Position numbers and translations under genes: made by a program
In this document: positions 7,914 to 16,344 of the stretch, piece by piece
Numbering within the stretch: the first letter of the stretch is position 1
Layout: the number at the start of each line of letters is the position of its first letter
Assembly: GCF_000024085.1 (NCBI RefSeq)
Contig: NC_013166.1
Span: 2,480,001-2,544,000 of the forward strand
DNA: 64,000 nucleotides
Reading direction: 5' to 3'
Origin: Kangiella koreensis DSM 16069
GTDB taxonomy: Bacteria; Pseudomonadota; Gammaproteobacteria; Enterobacterales; Kangiellaceae
Notes under the pieces: generated by a model
Seen by the model: only the letters and a program-made list of their open reading frames with translations
Database searches by the model: none
What the model was told of the DNA's origin: nothing

Positions 7914-10571
7914 TTAGAAAGTTTGAGTATAACGAACGTAAGCTACACGACCATAGCCGTTATACAAGTAGTAGTTGTAGTCACGGTTATCGAATGGCTC
8001 TAAACGTGGAAGTTTTTCAAATACGTTTTGAGCACCCACTGAGATTTGACCATCCCATGAAGTGTTATAGCTAACTTGAAGATCATGAGTAGTCCATGTA
8101 CCCCAGTTGCCTGTACGTCCAACACGTCCACCTGAAATGCTTTCTACATCAATATATTGACTACCGATTGCATTCACGTTCCATGCAATAGTGAAGTCAT
8201 TAATGTTATACACGTTTTGCAACGCTGCACGCCATTGTGGAACACCTGGGTCACGAGTTAAGTTACGACCACCGTCTACGCTGTAGTCATGAATCCAAGA
8301 AACCTGGAAGTTTGAAGCCAAACGACCCGCATCTTCGAAATCAAAGTTGAAGCGAGTGTTCATATCCACACCATTAGTCTCAAGGTCACCCTCGTTACCA
8401 TAACCAGTTAGGATTTCAGCAATTGAACCATCTTGTCGACGAGTTACACCCAAACCTGGAGGAATTGGATCACCGGCATCTTCACGTGCTAACAAGTTAC
8501 CAGAACTAAAGAATGCAATACGATTATCGATTTGAATATCGTAGTAATCTAAAGTGAAGTTAACCCAATCAGTAGGCTGATAAGCCAAACCGAATGCATA
8601 TTGCTTAGACTGCTCAGACTCTAGGTCAGGGTTAGCAATACGGTATGCATTAATTTGAGTTTCACAATTTGCTGGTAAGTTTTGAGCCAAACATGTTGCA
8701 GGATCTCTCACAGCATCAGCTGAGAATGATGTCAGCTGAGTCAAGATATCCAGTGTTGGAGCGCGGAAACCTTCACCATACGACGCACGCAAGGTTAGCT
8801 CTTCCATTGGCTGATAACGCATAGATACCTTTGGAGAGAAATCGTTACCGTAATCTGAGTAGTCATCGAAACGGCCTGCAACAGATAGCTCGAAGTCTTC
8901 AGTAAATGGAAGCAACGTTTCGAAGTACATTGCATTTACGTCACGGCCACCGCCTGCAGAGTTACCTGCTGAACCACCAACCTGACCAGCCTCTGATTGC
9001 GCGTCATATTGGTCAGAGTAGTACTCTTCACGACGATCAGCACCAACAAACATCTGAATAGCGCCACCATCTAGCTCACCTAGATCAAATGCTGCAGAAG
9101 CTGCAACTTCATCAAAGTTGAAGTCACTTACACGTAGAATTGTAATAGCTGAACCGCTTAGCACATTAGCAGGGTTGTCAAATGGGTTTTGAATGTCATA
9201 ACCGTAGTATTCGCTTTCACCCACGAAAACACCACCTGAATCGTAACCAGGGTTAAACTCGTTTACGAAATTCCAGGCAATTTGTGCCGCTAAATAGCCA
9301 TTACCATAATCATATGACTTATTGCGAACACGACGCATATTGAAATCTAACTCTACATCGCCGACAAAACCCGTAGCACCTACTAAGAAGTCAACATTTT
9401 CGTTGTCTACTGTATTATCACGGTTACCTAATGCTGCAAAACGGTGGAACATGTGAACATCTGTCTGCGCACCGACTCTAGCCGCATCGTATGCAACCGC
9501 ATTTGGGTTGTTAACAGTGTCATACATCCAAGCATCTGGGTTAGTCGGGTTGTTGTAACTATCGCTACTAATTGCATAGCCTTGGAAATAGTTAGTATCA
9601 GGGATTGGTGCATAACGGCCAAATGATTGGTTCTTAGCAACAGTTGCGTTTGAGTACAACTGCCAATCATCATTAATCATGTGGCTTGCTTTCAAATATA
9701 AAGATTCATTCGTAGTTGAAGCTTCATTTGCGTTGGTCGCATTGAAGTTATAACCACAGAAGTCACCAATTTCAACGTAGTTTTCGCCTTCACAACCGCC
9801 AGGTATCGCTTGGTAAGGGTTAGAAAAGTCAGATCTTCTCCAGTTATTACCATACCTAGATAATGCTGGCTGAGTCCATGGGAAATCACGCTGGAAAACA
9901 ATTTCACGCTTGTTCCAAGAAACACCACCTAGCAAGCTAGTTGTATCGTTCGATGAACCGAAGACCAAACTACCTGCTTCACGCTCACCACCTTCTGCTG
10001 GAACGCTTGGCTCAGCTTTTTGCAAACTAATTTCTGCGCCATTGTAATCTTTACGAGTGATTACGTTGACAACACCACCGATTGCATCAGAACCGTAGAT
10101 CGCTGATGCACCATCAGTCAAAATCTCAACACGCTCAATTGCGCCCATTGGGATTGAGTTCAAATCCTGGCTAGAACCAGTTGATGGTGACATAGTCAAA
10201 CGACGGCCATCAACCAATACTAATGAACGAGATGAACCAATACCACGTAGGTCAATCATCGCAACACCCTGCGCTGAAGAACCAGACTGTGGACGGAATG
10301 AACCTGTTGTATTAAAAGTTGTGTTACGAAGTAATTCGGCTGCTGAAATCTCACCAGAAAGTTCGATTTGCTCACGAGTAATTACAGTAACTGGGTTTGC
10401 ACCTTCAACGTCAGTTCTTTTTAAACGAGAACCTGTTACAACAACCGTTTCTGCGTCGTCAGCTTCTTCTTCTGCAGCGAAAGTAGCTGGCGCAGCAACA
10501 GCCATTGAAGCTGCGAAGCCGCTATATAAAGCGTACTTAACTGCTTTAGCTATCATTGTCTTGTTAGTCAT
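7914..10571 (-). CDS. TonB-dependent outer-membrane receptor
   Basis: The 885-aa protein starts with a long signal peptide (about 33 residues, cleavage near AFAA), followed by an ETVVVTGSR segment typical of a TonB-box/plug start. The plug domain (about 45-170) contains LRGIGSSRSLVLVDGRR and YGSDAIGGVVNVITRK. The rest is a 22-strand barrel ending in an aromatic residue (YTQTF), the usual signal for outer-membrane insertion. No Fe-citrate-type signalling domain is seen. The substrate is unknown; receptors of this subtype are common in marine gammaproteobacteria and often handle peptides or oligosaccharides. It is transcribed away from glnA and ends at a strong terminator. A sulfotransferase and a 2OG oxygenase lie downstream. 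Confidence 0.92.
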   Translation of the reverse strand: MTNKTMIAKAVKYALYSGFAASMAVAAPATFAAEEEADDAETVVVTGSRLKRTDVEGANPVTVITREQIELSGEISAAELLRNTTFNTTGSFRPQSGSSAQGVAMIDLRGIGSSRSLVLVDGRRLTMSPSTGSSQDLNSIPMGAIERVEILTDGASAIYGSDAIGGVVNVITRKDYNGAEISLQKAEPSVPAEGGEREAGSLVFGSSNDTTSLLGGVSWNKREIVFQRDFPWTQPALSRYGNNWRRSDFSNPYQAIPGGCEGENYVEIGDFCGYNFNATNANEASTTNESLYLKASHMINDDWQLYSNATVAKNQSFGRYAPIPDTNYFQGYAISSDSYNNPTNPDAWMYDTVNNPNAVAYDAARVGAQTDVHMFHRFAALGNRDNTVDNENVDFLVGATGFVGDVELDFNMRRVRNKSYDYGNGYLAAQIAWNFVNEFNPGYDSGGVFVGESEYYGYDIQNPFDNPANVLSGSAITILRVSDFNFDEVAASAAFDLGELDGGAIQMFVGADRREEYYSDQYDAQSEAGQVGGSAGNSAGGGRDVNAMYFETLLPFTEDFELSVAGRFDDYSDYGNDFSPKVSMRYQPMEELTLRASYGEGFRAPTLDILTQLTSFSADAVRDPATCLAQNLPANCETQINAYRIANPDLESEQSKQYAFGLAYQPTDWVNFTLDYYDIQIDNRIAFFSSGNLLAREDAGDPIPPGLGVTRRQDGSIAEILTGYGNEGDLETNGVDMNTRFNFDFEDAGRLASNFQVSWIHDYSVDGGRNLTRDPGVPQWRAALQNVYNINDFTIAWNVNAIGSQYIDVESISGGRVGRTGNWGTWTTHDLQVSYNTSWDGQISVGAQNVFEKLPRLEPFDNRDYNYYLYNGYGRVAYVRYTQTF

Positions 10572-10678
10572 AAAATCCTACCTATAGATAAGTTGGTAAA
10601 TTTTCTTTCTTTTTACCCAAAACCACATTTTGTCGTGCCACAATAAAGTACCACGGCCAAACACAGCCTTGGAGAATG

Positions 10679-10739
10679 CTATAGTTATCATAATTTTCTA
10701 TAGTTGGTCAACAAGTTTTACATTTAAGTTACTATAGTG
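10679..10739. promoter_or_regulatory. Three CTATAGT repeats in the receptor promoter region
   Basis: CTATAGTT occurs at 10679-10686 and 10698-10705, and CTATAGTG at 10732-10739. The core CTATAG is palindromic. On the minus strand the repeats overlap a plausible receptor promoter (TTGTTG, 16 bases, TATGAT). They may be operator half-sites; the cognate regulator is not known. Confidence 0.35.
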
Positions 10740-10889
10740 ATAGACCTTGTTTTCCCTTACAGGGGCTGCTCTAGAGCTTAATATTCACCCTCAAAAAATA
10801 ATTAACTTTGTCTCTTTTTTGACCAGCATAAAATCACTTCTGGTTTGTTTTTCCCATATCATGGAGTTTTGCTGACCTTTCACACAATT

Positions 10890-10904
10890 GCACCAGTTTG
10901 GTGC
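10890..10904. promoter_or_regulatory. Predicted NtrC binding site upstream of glnA
   Basis: GCACC-N5-GGTGC is the classical NtrC palindrome. Its centre (10897) is about 60 bases before a TATAAT element, that is near -73 relative to the likely start. This is an upstream activator position compatible with sigma70 transcription. Confidence 0.7.
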
Positions 10905-10957
10905 GTGAGCTTTCCTATTTCCTTCTTTTACTATTAGTTATAATTTTATGACCTGCT

Positions 10958-10963
10958 TATAAT
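10958..10963 (+). promoter_or_regulatory. Likely -10 element of the glnA promoter
   Basis: A perfect TATAAT lies 41 bases before the glnA start codon. No good -35 hexamer is present at the right spacing, consistent with an activator-dependent promoter. No -24/-12 promoter is visible nearby. Confidence 0.5.
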
Positions 10964-11004
10964 ACACACCATCAAATTCTTTTTGACACACTGGAGCTAG
11001 AGTA

Positions 11005-12414
11005 ATGTCAGTTGAAAACGTTCTTAAAATGATTGAAGAAATGGATGTTAAGTTTGTCGACCTTCGCTTTACCGATACAAAAGGTAAAGAACAGCACGTC
11101 ACGATTCCTGCGCGCTTAGTTGATGAGGAAATGCTTACCGAGGGCAAGATGTTTGACGGCTCTTCAATTGCCGGCTGGAAAGGCATTAATGAGTCGGACA
11201 TGGTGTTAATGCCAGACGCTGAATCTGCGGTTATGGATCCTTTCTTTGAAGATACTACGCTAAATTTGCGTTGTGATATTTTAGAACCGTCAACCATGAC
11301 TGGTTACGATCGTGACCCACGTTCTGTTGCACGTCGCGCAGAAGAATACTTAAAATCAACGGGTATCGCTGATACTGCATACTTTGGCCCAGAGCCAGAG
11401 TTCTTCATGTTTGAAGATGTGCGTTTTAAAACAGACATGAGTGGTTCATTTGTTAAAATCGACGATCCAGAAGCGGCATGGAACTCTGACAAAACTTACG
11501 AAGGCGGTAACTATGCTCACCGTCCGCGTGTAAAGGGTGGTTATTTCCCAGTACCTCCAGTCGACTCATCACAAGATATTCGTTCGCAAATGTGTTTAGT
11601 GATGGAGCAAATGGGTTTGCGAATTGAAGCGCACCACCATGAAGTGGCAACTGGTGGTCAAAACGAAATCGCGACTGAATTTAATACGCTAATGAAAAAG
11701 GCTGACGAAGTTCAGATCCTTAAATATGTGATTCATAACGTTGCGCATGCCTATGGCAAAACAGCCACTTTCATGCCAAAGCCAATCGTTGGTGATAATG
11801 GTACCGGAATGCACGTTCATATGTCTTTGGCTAAAGATGGCAAGAACCTTTTTGCTGGTGACAAATACGCTGGTCTTTCTGAAGAAGCATTGTATTACGT
11901 TGGTGGCATTATTAAGCATGCTCGCGCGCTTAATGCGATTACCAACCCATCAACTAACTCCTTCAAGCGCCTGGTTCCTGGTTTCGAAGCTCCGGTTATG
12001 TTGGCTTACTCAGCCAAAAACCGCTCAGCATCAATTCGTATTCCGCATGTAACCAGCGCTAAAGCTCGTCGTATCGAAGTTCGCTTCCCTGACCCTATGG
12101 CTAACCCATATCTGGCATTTACTGCACTAATGATGGCGGGCTTAGACGGTATTCAAAACAAGATTCATCCTGGAGATGCTATGGATAAAGACTTGTATGA
12201 TTTACCAGCAGAGGAAGCAAAAGCTATTCCAACCGTAGCTAAATCATTAGAGCAAGCACTTGATGCACTTGATGCAGACCGTGAGTTCTTAACTCGCGGC
12301 GGCGTCTTCTCCGATGACATGTTAGATGCATATATTGATCTGAAACGTGCTGATATCGAGCGTTTGAACATGACAACTCATCCAATTGAGTTTGATATGT
12401 ACTACAGCTTGTAA
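11005..12414 (+). CDS. glnA: Glutamine synthetase type I
   Basis: The enzyme makes glutamine from glutamate, ammonia and ATP in the cytosol and forms dodecamers. The 469-aa length equals that of E. coli GlnA. Family motifs are visible: DGSSIAGW near residue 51, GPEPEFF, the ATP-binding [14 protein letters not shown] stretch and NRSASIRIP. Tyr398 in the DLYDLP motif corresponds to the adenylylation site, so GlnE control is expected. A NtrC-type palindrome lies upstream, ntrB-ntrC lie downstream, and a strong terminator follows immediately. Confidence 0.98.
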   Translation: MSVENVLKMIEEMDVKFVDLRFTDTKGKEQHVTIPARLVDEEMLTEGKMFDGSSIAGWKGINESDMVLMPDAESAVMDPFFEDTTLNLRCDILEPSTMTGYDRDPRSVARRAEEYLKSTGIADTAYFGPEPEFFMFEDVRFKTDMSGSFVKIDDPEAAWNSDKTYEGGNYAHRPRVKGGYFPVPPVDSSQDIRSQMCLVMEQMGLRIEAHHHEVATGGQNEIATEFNTLMKKADEVQILKYVIHNVAHAYGKTATFMPKPIVGDNGTGMHVHMSLAKDGKNLFAGDKYAGLSEEALYYVGGIIKHARALNAITNPSTNSFKRLVPGFEAPVMLAYSAKNRSASIRIPHVTSAKARRIEVRFPDPMANPYLAFTALMMAGLDGIQNKIHPGDAMDKDLYDLPAEEAKAIPTVAKSLEQALDALDADREFLTRGGVFSDDMLDAYIDLKRADIERLNMTTHPIEFDMYYSL

Positions 12415-12434
12415 TCAGATGCTAAGCAACATAC

Positions 12435-12463
12435 AAAGCCCAGCACAAGCTGGGCTTTTTTAT
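12435..12463 (+). terminator. Rho-independent terminator of glnA
   Basis: AAAGCCCAGC and GCTGGGCTTT form a ten-base-pair stem with an ACAA loop, followed by a T-rich tract, 20 bases after the glnA stop. Confidence 0.92.
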
Positions 12464-12529
12464 TTTGACACCGAGCACTAACTGACTAATACTTTGTCTA
12501 ATCAGTAAATGATTTACAGGGAGATTTTA

Positions 12530-13084
12530 ATGTCACTTAAAGTTTCATACTTATTCAACGTTTTTATTCTGATAGTAAGTTGCTCTTGGCTTACATCAGC
12601 TGATGCCACCGTACTCTATAAAAAAGTCGACAAAGATGGCAAAGTCACATACACCGATAAGCCTGGTGATGATGCCGAAGCGATAACCGTTCACACTGAT
12701 CGCAATGTCGTGTCAACACCTCGAATGAACTCAGGCAGCCCACAACAATCCACCGATAGCGAAGAAGAAAATGAAGGCGCAGCCTATGAAGTTTTCGCTA
12801 TTGACAGTCCAGCTGATGACCAAGGGGTTCGGGCAAATGATGGTTCGTTAACTATAGTCGTCGGCATTTCTCCGCAGATACAACCTAATCACAGCATTCG
12901 TATGCATATGGATGGTATGCAGGTTGGTCAAGATCAGAAGATTCCTTATTTCAATTTAGCAAATATTGACCGCGGTACTCATGAGTTGGTGGCTATGGTC
13001 ATTAATGACGAAACACAAGAGATCGTACAGACTAGTAAATCCGTAACCTTCCACTTATTGAGAACATCGATTTTAAACCGCTAA
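12530..13084 (+). CDS. DUF4124-domain exported protein
   Basis: The ATG at 12530 has an AGGGAGA ribosome site; the longer frame from 12509 is less likely. The first 25 residues form a signal peptide. DUF4124 follows, recognised by LYKKVDKDGKVTYTDKPG near residues 28-46. A low-complexity Ser/Glu linker and a beta-rich C-terminal half (about 95-180) follow. DUF4124 proteins are periplasmic or envelope proteins of unknown function, and one is commonly found between glnA and ntrB in gammaproteobacteria. No catalytic motif is seen. Confidence 0.75.
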   Translation: MSLKVSYLFNVFILIVSCSWLTSADATVLYKKVDKDGKVTYTDKPGDDAEAITVHTDRNVVSTPRMNSGSPQQSTDSEEENEGAAYEVFAIDSPADDQGVRANDGSLTIVVGISPQIQPNHSIRMHMDGMQVGQDQKIPYFNLANIDRGTHELVAMVINDETQEIVQTSKSVTFHLLRTSILNR

Positions 13085-13115
13085 AAAACACTTCTTTAAT
13101 GTTTAACTAAGCAGC

Positions 13116-13130
13116 GCACCAGAATGGTGC
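13116..13130. promoter_or_regulatory. Predicted NtrC binding site in the ntrB promoter
   Basis: GCACC-N5-GGTGC is again present, with flanking GCAG/CTGC extending the dyad. It overlaps the expected -35 region of the ntrB promoter, the position of an autoregulatory site. The dyad could also act as a hairpin after the DUF4124 gene, but it has no good T tract. Confidence 0.65.
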
Positions 13131-13149
13131 ACTGCTGGTTTTAGCCTGT

Positions 13150-13155
13150 TATACT
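13150..13155 (+). promoter_or_regulatory. Likely -10 element of the ntrBC promoter
   Basis: TATACT lies 29 bases before the ntrB ATG. The matching -35 position falls inside the NtrC palindrome and is a poor hexamer. Confidence 0.45.
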
Positions 13156-13184
13156 AAGCTACTTCTCTGCCAACGAACCCTGCA

Positions 13185-14255
13185 ATGAATACCAAAGCTC
13201 TGCTTGATCAGCTTTCCACAGCCGTCATGCTATTCGATACTCACGGTCGCTTTGCGTACCTGAATCAAACTGCAGAGAGCGCCCTGATGACGACTTCCAA
13301 AGTCCTGTTAGGGCAACGCTACAGCTATTTCATCGCCAGCGACAGCCTACCGTTACGCGAACTACTAAAAACGCTTAAAGATAATGGTAGCTTTGCTCAG
13401 GACGACTTAAGATTAGAGCTACTTAATGGTCGTAATATTATCGCTAACTTCACAGGGCATTGGATTCATCTGGAGAAACCATATCTGTTGGTTGAGTGGC
13501 AAGACAGACAAAGTATCAAGCGCTATCAAAACGAACTTGGTATTCTGCAACAAAACCAAACCAATAATAAATTGCTCGCGCAACTGGCACACGAAGTTAA
13601 AAATCCGCTGAGTGGTATCGCCGGAGCAGCGCAACTTCTTGCTCAAGAGCTCCCTCCTGAACAGCAAGAGTTTACAGCCATCATTCAGCATGAAATTGAG
13701 AGACTTTCTAAACTGGTGGACCGATTGCTTCTTGGCGGAAAAAAAGCTAGCAAAGTATCCCTTAACATTCATGAAATCACCGAACAGGTTTATGACTTTT
13801 GTAATATTAACTTGCCGAAAAATATTCAGTTGATGCGAGATTATGATCCAAGCTTGCCCGAGTTAAACATTGCCCCCGAATCTGTTTATCAGGCTTTACT
13901 CAATGTGGTTCAGAACGCAGTAGATGCCTGTGCTGAACAAAAGCGAGCGACCATCACCATCAAAACCCGTGCCATCCCCCGCCACAGTATCGGCATAAAA
14001 CAATATCCTCTTATTATTCGTATTGATGTTATTGATAATGGGCCAGGAATTGACCCTGCTCTTCAACCGAATGTGTTTGTGCCGCTTATTAGTGGTAAAC
14101 AAAGTAGCGGCCTGGGATTGGGTATCGCACAAAGCCTGATCCAACAGCAAGAAGGCATCATCGAATTTATCAGCGACCCAAGCAGTACCATTTTCTCCAT
14201 CTACCTGCCGGTGGTGAAAGCTGAGGAAGAAGTAGGATTAATCAACAATGAATGA
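13185..14255 (+). CDS. glnL: Nitrogen regulation sensor histidine kinase NtrB (GlnL)
   Basis: NtrB autophosphorylates under nitrogen limitation, under PII control, and phosphorylates NtrC. The 356-aa soluble protein has a PAS domain (about 5-100), the phosphoacceptor His136 in the HEVKNPLSG H-box, an N-box NVVQNAVDAC near 240, and G-boxes DNGPGID and SGLGLGIAQ. This is full family length with no membrane segment, as expected. It overlaps ntrC by eight bases. A NtrC-type palindrome in its promoter suggests autoregulation. The kinase looks intact although its partner lacks the AAA+ domain. Confidence 0.95.
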   Translation: MNTKALLDQLSTAVMLFDTHGRFAYLNQTAESALMTTSKVLLGQRYSYFIASDSLPLRELLKTLKDNGSFAQDDLRLELLNGRNIIANFTGHWIHLEKPYLLVEWQDRQSIKRYQNELGILQQNQTNNKLLAQLAHEVKNPLSGIAGAAQLLAQELPPEQQEFTAIIQHEIERLSKLVDRLLLGGKKASKVSLNIHEITEQVYDFCNINLPKNIQLMRDYDPSLPELNIAPESVYQALLNVVQNAVDACAEQKRATITIKTRAIPRHSIGIKQYPLIIRIDVIDNGPGIDPALQPNVFVPLISGKQSSGLGLGIAQSLIQQQEGIIEFISDPSSTIFSIYLPVVKAEEEVGLINNE

Positions 14256-14856
14256 GCAAGCGACCATACTGGTAGTGGATGATGACAGCTCCATTCGTTG
14301 GGTGCTGGCAAGAGCACTACACAATGCCGAGTACAAAGTTATTTCTTGTGATAACGGAACCGAGGCAATTGAGCTGGTTAATACGCACCAGCCCAATATC
14401 GTGATCACCGATATACAGATGTCAGGTATGAGCGGATTAGAACTATTGGAAAAGCTCAACCAATCGCATCCTAGTCTGCCGGTAATTATGATCACTGCTT
14501 ATGCCGATACAGATATTGGCAGCCAAACTCATGACCTGGGTGCATTTGACTACCTACCCAAACCATTCAATATCAATCAAGTTATCAACATTTGCCGTAA
14601 AGCCCTTGATAGCCGGCAACCCGATACTTATTTGCCTGCATGGCAACAACAAATCCACAAGACCATTGAGCAACATTACCATCAGGGACAAACTAAAATA
14701 TTGCAGCAAATTCAAGATGATTTTGAGCGCTTTATCGTGGACAATGCGCTACGCCTTACTCATGGCCACAAACAAAAAGCAGCCAAACTTTTGGGCTGGG
14801 GGCGCAATACTTTGACCCGCAAACTTCAACAGTGGCAACAGCAGGACAACGACTGA
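14248..14856 (+). CDS. glnG: Minimal NtrC: receiver plus Fis-type HTH, lacking the central AAA+ domain
   Basis: At 202 aa it is less than half of normal NtrC (about 470 aa). The receiver (1-120) is typical NtrC: VVDDDSSIRWVL, phosphoacceptor Asp55, Thr83 and Lys105 in FDYLPKPF. It joins directly to the NtrC C-terminus (about 130-202), including GHKQKAAKLLGWGRNTLTRK, nearly identical to the classical NtrC helix-turn-helix. There is no Walker A, no GAFTGA and no Walker B, so it cannot remodel sigma54 polymerase. The frame is continuous, so this is not a frameshifted relic. RegA/PrrA-type regulators share the architecture, but the HTH, the NtrB overlap and glnA nearby point to NtrC. It should work as an ordinary DNA-binding activator or repressor. 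Confidence 0.92.
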   Translation: MNEQATILVVDDDSSIRWVLARALHNAEYKVISCDNGTEAIELVNTHQPNIVITDIQMSGMSGLELLEKLNQSHPSLPVIMITAYADTDIGSQTHDLGAFDYLPKPFNINQVINICRKALDSRQPDTYLPAWQQQIHKTIEQHYHQGQTKILQQIQDDFERFIVDNALRLTHGHKQKAAKLLGWGRNTLTRKLQQWQQQDND

Positions 14857-15318
14857 ATGTACCATATCGTTTTATTTGAACCAGAAATTCCGCCAAATAC
14901 GGGCAATATCATTCGCCTGTGCGCCAACACTGGATTCCAGCTACACTTAATCAAGCCGCTCGGTTTTGAGATAGATGACAAAAAAATGCGTCGCGCCGGA
15001 CTCGATTATCACGAATGGGCACAAGTTAAAACCCATGAAAACTATCAAGAATTTCTTAATAACGAACAGCCCAAGCGATTATTTGGACTGAGTACCAAAG
15101 CAAAGCACTACTTTCATCAAATTGCCTACCAAGATGGTGATTATTTAATGTTTGGTCCAGAAACTCGTGGTTTGCCTAATCATATCCTGAATGATATTGG
15201 GGAACAGCTGCTGAGAATCCCTATGCGGCCCGATAGTCGCAGTTTGAACCTTTCCAATACCGTGGCTATTGTAACTTACGAAGTGTTGCGACAGGGAAGT
15301 TTTGAGGGGTTTCTGTAA
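14857..15318 (+). CDS. trmL: tRNA (cytidine/uridine-2'-O-)-methyltransferase TrmL
   Basis: TrmL methylates the 2'-OH of the wobble base (position 34) of certain leucine tRNAs using SAM. This 153-aa SPOUT-fold protein has the usual short length. It shows [18 protein letters not shown] at the N-terminus, GPETRGLP near residue 106, and the knot motif [18 protein letters not shown] near 125. It begins immediately after the ntrC stop codon and is probably read from the ntrBC transcript. It is convergent with gpsA. Confidence 0.95.
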   Translation: MYHIVLFEPEIPPNTGNIIRLCANTGFQLHLIKPLGFEIDDKKMRRAGLDYHEWAQVKTHENYQEFLNNEQPKRLFGLSTKAKHYFHQIAYQDGDYLMFGPETRGLPNHILNDIGEQLLRIPMRPDSRSLNLSNTVAIVTYEVLRQGSFEGFL

Positions 15319-15339
15319 GTGGAATTTTTAACTTTAACC

Positions 15340-16344
15340 CTAACCTTCAGATTTAAGGTCTCGAGTTAATAATTCATGTGCGGCCTGACGGGCGTCGACG
15401 CCTTCATAAATTATGCGATAAATCGCATCGCTGATTGGCATTTCGACCCCTAGTCGCTCCGCCAGCATCTTAACTTCCTTGGCATTACGAACACCTTCTA
15501 CTACCTGCCCAATGGCATGCTCAGCCTCATCTCTATTAGCACCTTTACCTAAAGCTAAACCAAAACGCCTATTACGCGACTGATTATCGGTACAGGTTAA
15601 GACCAAATCGCCCATGCCTGCCATTCCATTGAAAGTTTCCTGCTTTCCGCCTGCGGCAACACCTAAGCGAGTCATTTCAGCCAAACCCCGAGTGATCAAG
15701 GCTGTTCTTGCGTTCGCACCATAACCTAGTCCGTCAGCAATTCCAGCACCGATAGCTACTACATTTTTAACCGCACCACCGACTTGAACACCAACGATGT
15801 CATCACTGGTATAGACTCTGAAACGCTCATTATGTAAAGCCAAAGCTAATTGCTCAGCAAAGTCGTCATTATTAGCTGCTAAAGTGATAGCGGTAGGCAT
15901 ACCAATAGCCATTTCCTTGGCGAAAGTTGGCCCAGATAAAATGGCGTGTGGCATATTATCGCCTAAAATATTTTTCAGCACATTACCTAACAAATCACCA
16001 CTATCGGGATCGAGCCCTTTGCTCGCCCATACTAGCTTACTATCTTGGTTTACAAGAGGTTTGATGAGGTACAGTGTATCGCGAAACGCATGACTTGGGA
16101 CCGCTACAAGAATAATAGGATGATGCTTTAAAGCTACATCAATTTGATCGGTTACTGATAGATTGTCAGGGAAAGCGACATCAGGAAGGTATTTCGTATT
16201 CTGTTTTGCCTGCTGCATTTCAACAACATGCTGAGAGTTGCGAGCCCATAACTGAACACTATGGCCATTACGGGCAAGCAAAACTGCCAATGCGGTTCCA
16301 TAAGAACCTGCCCCAAGAACCGCAAAGGAAAGTTGTGCAGACAT
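15340..16344 (-). CDS. gpsA: Glycerol-3-phosphate dehydrogenase (NAD(P)+), biosynthetic
   Basis: GpsA reduces dihydroxyacetone phosphate to sn-glycerol 3-phosphate for phospholipid synthesis. The N-terminal Rossmann motif GAGSYGTALA is near residue 11. The family sequences SGPTFAKE, GGAVKNVVAIGAGI (catalytic Lys) and NGMAGMGDLVLTC are all present. The 334-aa length is typical. Its ATG overlaps the stop codon of secB by one base, giving tight coupling in the rhodanese-grxC-secB-gpsA operon, the same order as in E. coli. Confidence 0.97.
   Translation of the reverse strand: MSAQLSFAVLGAGSYGTALAVLLARNGHSVQLWARNSQHVVEMQQAKQNTKYLPDVAFPDNLSVTDQIDVALKHHPIILVAVPSHAFRDTLYLIKPLVNQDSKLVWASKGLDPDSGDLLGNVLKNILGDNMPHAILSGPTFAKEMAIGMPTAITLAANNDDFAEQLALALHNERFRVYTSDDIVGVQVGGAVKNVVAIGAGIADGLGYGANARTALITRGLAEMTRLGVAAGGKQETFNGMAGMGDLVLTCTDNQSRNRRFGLALGKGANRDEAEHAIGQVVEGVRNAKEVKMLAERLGVEMPISDAIYRIIYEGVDARQAAHELLTRDLKSEG

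Larger units (their letters stand above)
10572..11004. other. Divergent regulatory region between the TonB receptor and glnA
   Basis: This 433-base gap contains no ORF that I can support. It holds three CTATAGT repeats on the receptor side, a NtrC-type palindrome at 10890-10904 and a TATAAT element at 10958-10963 on the glnA side. No sigma54 (-24/-12) promoter was found on either strand. Confidence 0.6.

Noticed and set aside
10321-10587. An 88-codon plus-strand frame opposite the receptor start
   Set aside because: It is antisense to the signal peptide and plug start of the TonB receptor, with composition explained by that gene.
10634-10640. TGGCACG on the minus strand, resembling a sigma54 -24 element in the receptor promoter region
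   Set aside because: The bases at the -12 position are TG instead of GC at the required spacing.
14248-14856. Calling this regulator a RegA/PrrA-type protein
   Set aside because: The architecture is the same, but the HTH (GWGRNTLTRK), the receiver and the overlap with ntrB are NtrC-specific.
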